Source: Pseudomonas soli
GTDB lineage: Bacteria; Pseudomonadota; Gammaproteobacteria; Pseudomonadales; Pseudomonadaceae
Length of the DNA: 64,000 nt
Direction of reading: 5' to 3'
Assembly (NCBI RefSeq): GCF_900110655.1
Contig: NZ_FOEQ01000010.1
Span: 104,808-168,807, forward strand
Under the pieces are notes generated by a model. The model ran no database searches. It had not been told where the DNA came from and saw nothing but the letters and a program-made list of their open reading frames with translations. Positions 60,195 through 64,000 of this stretch are shown in pieces. Within the stretch, counting starts at the first letter, position 1; each line of letters begins with the position of its first letter. The position numbers and the translations under genes were made by a program.

Positions 60195-61997
60195 ATGAAC
60201 AGTCAGTCCCCGCTTCACGAATCCGTACCGGCGCGCCTTGCCCGCGTGCGCGAGGCCATGGCCCGGGAGGGCGTTGCTGCCCTGCTGGTGCCCTCGGCCG
60301 ACCCGCATCTGTCCGAGTACCTGCCTGGCTATTGGCAGGGGCGGCAATGGTTGTCCGGTTTCGAGGGGTCGGTGGGTACGCTGGTGGTCACGGCGGATTT
60401 TGCTGGGCTCTGGGCTGACAGTCGCTATTGGGAGCAAGCGAACAAGGAGCTGGCCGGCAGTGGCATCGAACTGATGAAGCTGCGGCCTGGGCAGCCAGGC
60501 GCGTTGGAGTGGTTGGGGGCGGAGGTCGACGGTACCGTGGCTGTGGATGGTGCGGTCATGGCAGTGGCCGCTGCCCGCCAGTTAAGCGAGCGTCTGCAAG
60601 CGCGGGGCGCAAAGCTGCGTACGGATCTCGATCTGCTGACCGAGGTCTGGAGCGACCGGCCATCGCTGCCGGGCAATCCGGTCTACCAGCACCTGCCGCC
60701 CCATGCGACCGTCAATCGTGCGCAAAAGCTTGCCGAGCTGCGGGGCACCCTGCAGGAAAAAGGCGCCGACTGGCATTTTATTGCCACGCTCGACGATATC
60801 GCCTGGCTGTTCAATCTGCGTGGCAGCGACGTTTCCTACAACCCCGTGTTCGTCTCTTTCGCGTTGCTCAGCCAGGACAAGGCGTACCTGTTCGTCGGGC
60901 GCGACAAGGTTGATGGGCACCTGCGCCAAGTGTTGGCGGCCGATGGTATCGAGGTTCGTGACTATGAAGCGGTCGGCGACGCGTTGTCGGCGATTCCGGC
61001 CACGGCCAGCCTGCTGGTGGATCCGGCACGGGTCACCCGTGGGCTGCTGGATAACCTGCATGAGCAGGTGCGGCTGGTCGAGGGCATCAATCCGACGACC
61101 TTGAGCAAGTCGCGCAAGGGTGAAGGGGATCTCGCCCATATCCGTCAGGCCATGGAGCAGGACGGCGCGGCGCTGTGCGAGTTCTTCGCCTGGCTTGAAA
61201 CGAACCTGGGGACGCAACGCATTACCGAGCTGACCATCGACGATCAGCTCAGCGCGGCCCGTGCCCGCCGTCCGGGTTTCGTGTCGCTGAGTTTTTCCAC
61301 CATCGCGGCCTACAACGGCAATGGCGCCATGCCGCACTACCGCGCCACCGAGCAGTCACATGCCGTGATCGAGGGCAATGGCTTGCTGTTGATCGATTCG
61401 GGTGGCCAGTACCTGGGCGGGACAACCGATATCACGCGAATGGTGCCGATTGGTGAACCGAGCCGCGAACAGAAGGCGGATTGCTCGCGGGTGCTCAAGG
61501 GTATGATCGCGCTGTCCAGGGCCAGGTTCCCGCGTGGGATCCTCTCGCCGCTGCTCGATGCCATCGCCCGCGCGCCGATCTGGGCCGACCAGGTCGATTA
61601 CGGGCATGGCACCGGCCACGGTGTCGGCTACTTCATGAATGTGCACGAAGGCCCGCAGGTGATCGCCTACCAGGCGGCCGCCACGCCGCAGACAGCCATG
61701 CAGCCGGGGATGATCAGCTCGATCGAGCCTGGGACCTACCGGCCGGGGCAGTGGGGGGTGCGTATCGAGAACCTGGTGGTCAATCGCGAGGTCGGCACCA
61801 GCGAGTTTGGCGAGTTCCTGGCGTTCGAAACCTTGACCCTGTGCCCGATCGACACGCGCTGCCTGTTGGTCGAGGCGCTGGGCAGCGAGGATATCGCCTG
61901 GTTGAATGGCTATCACCAGACAGTACGGGAGCGGCTTGCTCCTTTGCTGGAAGGTGAAGCGCTGGCCTGGCTGGAACGGCGGACCGCACCTCTCTGA
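60195..61997 (+). CDS. Xaa-Pro aminopeptidase (M24B family)
   Basis: A 600-residue metallo-aminopeptidase that cleaves N-terminal residues before Pro. Two creatinase-N domains (VPSADPHLSEYLPGYWQGRQ) are followed by the pita-bread domain with metal ligands: Asp in LLLIDSGGQYLGGTTDITR (two), His in GTGHGVGYFMNVHEGP, Glu in SSIEPGTY and GVRIENLVV. The long form resembles eukaryotic-type aminopeptidase P. Start ATG 60195 after GCAGGAG. A terminator follows 7 bp after the stop. Confidence 0.93.
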   Translation: MNSQSPLHESVPARLARVREAMAREGVAALLVPSADPHLSEYLPGYWQGRQWLSGFEGSVGTLVVTADFAGLWADSRYWEQANKELAGSGIELMKLRPGQPGALEWLGAEVDGTVAVDGAVMAVAAARQLSERLQARGAKLRTDLDLLTEVWSDRPSLPGNPVYQHLPPHATVNRAQKLAELRGTLQEKGADWHFIATLDDIAWLFNLRGSDVSYNPVFVSFALLSQDKAYLFVGRDKVDGHLRQVLAADGIEVRDYEAVGDALSAIPATASLLVDPARVTRGLLDNLHEQVRLVEGINPTTLSKSRKGEGDLAHIRQAMEQDGAALCEFFAWLETNLGTQRITELTIDDQLSAARARRPGFVSLSFSTIAAYNGNGAMPHYRATEQSHAVIEGNGLLLIDSGGQYLGGTTDITRMVPIGEPSREQKADCSRVLKGMIALSRARFPRGILSPLLDAIARAPIWADQVDYGHGTGHGVGYFMNVHEGPQVIAYQAAATPQTAMQPGMISSIEPGTYRPGQWGVRIENLVVNREVGTSEFGEFLAFETLTLCPIDTRCLLVEALGSEDIAWLNGYHQTVRERLAPLLEGEALAWLERRTAPL

Positions 61998-62004
61998 ATG
62001 TGAA

Positions 62005-62027
62005 AAGGGCAGCCATTGGCTGCCCTT
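62005..62027. terminator. Rho-independent terminator
   Basis: AAGGGCAGCC at 62005–62014 pairs with GGCTGCCCTT at 62018–62027 around a 3-nt loop; A- and T-rich flanks suggest bidirectional use for the aminopeptidase and the convergent lipoprotein gene. Confidence 0.8.
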
Positions 62028-62037
62028 CATGCATCTG

Positions 62038-62319
62038 TTACTTGCAAATCACGATCATGCTGCGGCTGGTGTAGCCGGCAGGGTTTATGCCGAATACGTA
62101 ATCGCCAGGCTCTTCGTCGGTGTCACCGGAGCGGGCGATGACCTTATAGCCCTTGCTGCTGCAGGAGCTGGCGGCCTTGCTGTAGCACCTCTCCCACGAC
62201 GAGGAGAGTCCCGAGCAATTGATATGCAGGCCTTTTTTCCCTCGTTTCACCTCGGTATTGGCTGTCGCGGCACATCCAGCGATGGCCAGGATGCCCAGGA
62301 TGAGCAAAATACGTTTCAT
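62038..62319 (-). CDS. Small cysteine-containing lipoprotein
   Basis: A 93-residue putative lipoprotein: signal MKRILLILGILAIAGC with lipobox LAIAGC at Cys16, followed by a compact domain with four more Cys (HINCSGLSSSWERCYSKAAS, SCSS, VICK), probably two disulfides. The cysteine-rich, 'WERCYSKAASSC' part resembles short secreted domains but I cannot name a family. Monocistronic. Confidence 0.8.
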   Translation of the reverse strand: MKRILLILGILAIAGCAATANTEVKRGKKGLHINCSGLSSSWERCYSKAASSCSSKGYKVIARSGDTDEEPGDYVFGINPAGYTSRSMIVICK

Positions 62320-62505
62320 TCCTGTCCTTATACGGCCCGACTACATTAATGGGCCTGAAGTTTGCGCTTTGCCTCTTCCCTGATGGTCTCTGGCGTCCAT
62401 GTGCCGCTCAGTAGATAGCGTCAAGATTATGATCTGGTGACAGCTTAATCAGCCACGCCGGGTGGTACAAGGCTGCTGGATGCCTAAATGAAAATATTTC
62501 TCAAA

Positions 62506-63393
62506 TCAATCGGCAGCCACGGGTGGCGCCGCGTCCCGTTTCATGGAAAGGGTAGCGCCCACCGAGGCGGTGATGATGGCGAGAATGGCCAGCCATTGCC
62601 AGAGTGTGAGCTGCTCGCCCAGGAACAGCAGCCCGGACAATGCGCCAAAGGCCGGTTCGATGCTCATCAGTGTGCCGAAGGTGCGTGCGGGCATACGGGT
62701 CAGGGCGACCATTTCCAGGCTGTAGGGTAGCGCGGTGGACAAGATCGCCACGCCCAGGGCAACCGGCAGCAGGGCAGGGGTGAGCAATGCGGCGCCGGCA
62801 TGGGCGATACCGATGGGGGCGACGAACAGCGCGGCGATCACTACGCCCAGGGCGGCAGTCTGGATGCCGTTCTCGGCACCGGCTTTCTGCCCATAGAGGA
62901 TATACAGCGCCCAGCACACACCGGCGCCCAGGGCGTAGGCTGCGCCGATCGGGTCGAGGCTGGCGCCGGTCTGGCCTACGGGGATCAGCAGCAACAGCCC
63001 GGCGACTGCCAGGGCGATCCACAGGAAATCCAGCGCTCGGCGCGAGGCCCACAGCGCCACCGCGAGTGGTCCGGTGAATTCGAGCGCCACAGCGATACCG
63101 AGAGGCACGCTACGCAGGGACATATAGAAGAGGAAGTTCATGCCGCCCAGGGCCATGCCGTAGATGATCACGCTGCGCAGGGTGCTGGCGTCCAGGCGCG
63201 CGCGCCAGGGCCTCAATATAATCAGCATGATGATGCTGGCGAAGATGAGGCGCAGCGCTGTGGTGCCTTGGGCGCCAACAACTGGGAACATGCTCTTGGC
63301 CAGCGAGGCTCCGGACTGGATGGAAGCCATGGCGATCAGCAGCAAGCCGATGGGGAACAGCGTGGTGGCCAGGCTGCGTTGGGGGGAATTCAT
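62506..63393 (-). CDS. rhtA: Threonine/homoserine exporter RhtA
   Basis: A 295-residue inner-membrane EamA exporter matching E. coli RhtA in length and sequence: MASIQSGASLAKSMFPVVGA, LGGMNFLFYMSLRSVPLGIA, VALEFTGPLAVAL, LSTALPYSLEMVALTRMPAR and TFGTLMSIEPAFGALSG. Exports threonine, homoserine and toxic amino-acid analogues. Start ATG 63393; the frame extends upstream through a promoter region. The operator-like palindrome at 63422–63441 lies 29 bp upstream of the ATG. Confidence 0.92.
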   Translation of the reverse strand: MNSPQRSLATTLFPIGLLLIAMASIQSGASLAKSMFPVVGAQGTTALRLIFASIIMLIILRPWRARLDASTLRSVIIYGMALGGMNFLFYMSLRSVPLGIAVALEFTGPLAVALWASRRALDFLWIALAVAGLLLLIPVGQTGASLDPIGAAYALGAGVCWALYILYGQKAGAENGIQTAALGVVIAALFVAPIGIAHAGAALLTPALLPVALGVAILSTALPYSLEMVALTRMPARTFGTLMSIEPAFGALSGLLFLGEQLTLWQWLAILAIITASVGATLSMKRDAAPPVAAD

Positions 63394-63421
63394 GTTGGGT
63401 TCCGTTGTTGTAAGCGCAAGG

Positions 63422-63441
63422 GTGCGCAATATAGTGCGCAG
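63422..63441. promoter_or_regulatory. Operator-like palindrome 3 (rhtA promoter)
   Basis: GTGCGCAATATAGTGCGCAG, the same palindrome found twice between the EamA exporter and the XRE-cupin gene. Read on the minus strand its core TATATT is a likely rhtA −10, with TTGCCA 20 bp further upstream. Confidence 0.65.
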
Positions 63442-63524
63442 CGGGATGTGTATTGGCAAGGTCGGGATGCGAATAGCATCTGATAGCCCTGACACGGTTC
63501 TTTTCCTATTCCTGAAATAAAAGG

Positions 63525-63552
63525 TTGACGGGCTTCCAGATCCCCTTATAAT
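63525..63552 (+). promoter_or_regulatory. rRNA operon promoter, first of three
   Basis: TTGACG (63525–63530), 16-bp spacer and TATAAT (63547–63552), then GCGCCCC, a GC-rich discriminator typical of stringently controlled rRNA promoters. Confidence 0.8.
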
Positions 63553-63668
63553 GCGCCCCACTTCCGACGTAGTCGAAACGCAAAACCTCTTGTTAATCAA
63601 TGAGTTGAGTGTTTCAGGTAGTATCGGAGGTGCTTCGATCACCAGGTCGGCAGCGGTGAAAAAGGCAG

Positions 63669-63696
63669 TTGACAGCAGGTTGTAACGCTGTATGAT
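63669..63696 (+). promoter_or_regulatory. rRNA operon promoter, second of three
   Basis: TTGACA (63669–63674), 16-bp spacer, TATGAT (63691–63696). Confidence 0.75.
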
Positions 63697-63778
63697 TCGC
63701 CTCCCGCTACGAGAGATCGCAGCGAGTCAAGTGTTTGAAGTTGAACGGGTTTCTCGCAAAATACTTCAAAATAAACGC

Positions 63779-63806
63779 TTGACAGCCAATGAGGAAAGCG
63801 TAGAAT
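63779..63806 (+). promoter_or_regulatory. rRNA operon promoter, third of three
   Basis: TTGACA (63779–63784), 16-bp spacer, TAGAAT (63801–63806), discriminator GCGCGCCTC. Confidence 0.8.
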
Positions 63807-64000
63807 GCGCGCCTCGGCTGAGACGAAAAGCTCTTAACCAAACGCTCTTTAACAAATTGAATCAAGCAATTCGTGTGGGTGCTTGTGAGTATGGACTGAT
63901 AGTCGCCAAGATTATCAGCATCACAAGTGGCCATGCGAGAAATCACATAGTCATTTGAGATTGCTGAGCCAAGTTTAGGGTTTCTTAAAAACCCAAGCAG
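63807..64000 (+). other. 16S rRNA leader with boxA
   Basis: The transcribed leader of an rrn operon: boxA GCTCTTTAACAA at 63844–63855, which loads the Nus antitermination complex, then spacer sequence that would pair with the region 3' of 16S for RNase III processing. Mature 16S rRNA is not yet reached; it should begin a few bases past 64000. Confidence 0.85.

Noticed and set aside
63692..63958. Plus-strand open frame of 88 codons across the rRNA leader
   Set aside because: It overlaps the third rRNA promoter and boxA; the region is untranslated leader.

Overview
The window is chromosomal DNA of a fluorescent pseudomonad, most likely Pseudomonas putida group (P. putida, P. entomophila or P. 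mosselii type). This rests on high GC, Pseudomonas REP elements with the core GGGAGCGGGCTTGCCCCGCG, gene neighbourhoods I recall from P. putida (yej operon–mltD–gloB–methyltransferase–rnhA–dnaQ–lysine decarboxylase; phnXW; the fadDx β-oxidation cluster; an mrp operon), and several small protein families confined to pseudomonads. The species is an inference. I saw no prophage, integron or CRISPR array.

Layout. 1–5.2 kb: a nitrilase, a LuxR-type regulator and an APC permease form a small amine/amino-acid module, followed by an acetyltransferase fused to an antitoxin-like DNA-binding domain and two small pseudomonad proteins. 5.6–6.0 kb: an AT-rich periplasmic cytochrome c. 6.2–13.6 kb: a peptide ABC importer with two consecutive binding proteins. 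13.8–20.9 kb: housekeeping block (mltD, gloB, a methyltransferase, rnhA, dnaQ, lysine decarboxylase). 21.1–24.6 kb: FMN reductase, and 2-aminoethylphosphonate degradation (phnW, phnX) with its LysR regulator. 24.7–45.2 kb: an AraC regulator, two tandem giant leucine-rich-repeat proteins with NEL-type E3 ubiquitin ligase C-termini (the second has lost the catalytic Cys), a five-gene short-chain β-oxidation operon, and a third giant dermonecrotic-toxin-like protein facing that operon.

45.6–49.3 kb: a DksA-like protein with a reduced zinc finger, a chemoreceptor with a C-terminal sensor, and several small conserved proteins of unknown function. 49.3–55.3 kb: a complete Mrp cation/proton antiporter operon (fused AB, C, D, E, F, G) with overlapping start and stop codons. 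55.5 kb: a short MITE-like palindromic element. 55.6–58.9 kb: an EamA exporter divergent from an XRE-cupin regulator, then SoxR with a SoxR-box promoter driving a small monooxygenase. 58.1–62.3 kb: α/β hydrolase, DUF3182 protein, Xaa-Pro aminopeptidase and a small lipoprotein. 62.5–63.4 kb: a RhtA-type exporter. 63.5–64.0 kb: three tandem rRNA promoters and the boxA leader; 16S rRNA itself should begin just beyond the right edge.

The points I find most worth following are: a near-palindromic operator (GTGNGCANTATANTGCNCAC) present twice between the EamA exporter and the XRE-cupin gene and once in front of rhtA, which suggests one regulon of two exporters; the NEL ligase pair with one apparently dead member; the acetyltransferase–antitoxin fusion; a 22-codon leader frame overlapping the APC permease start; and the MITE at the end of the EamA gene.
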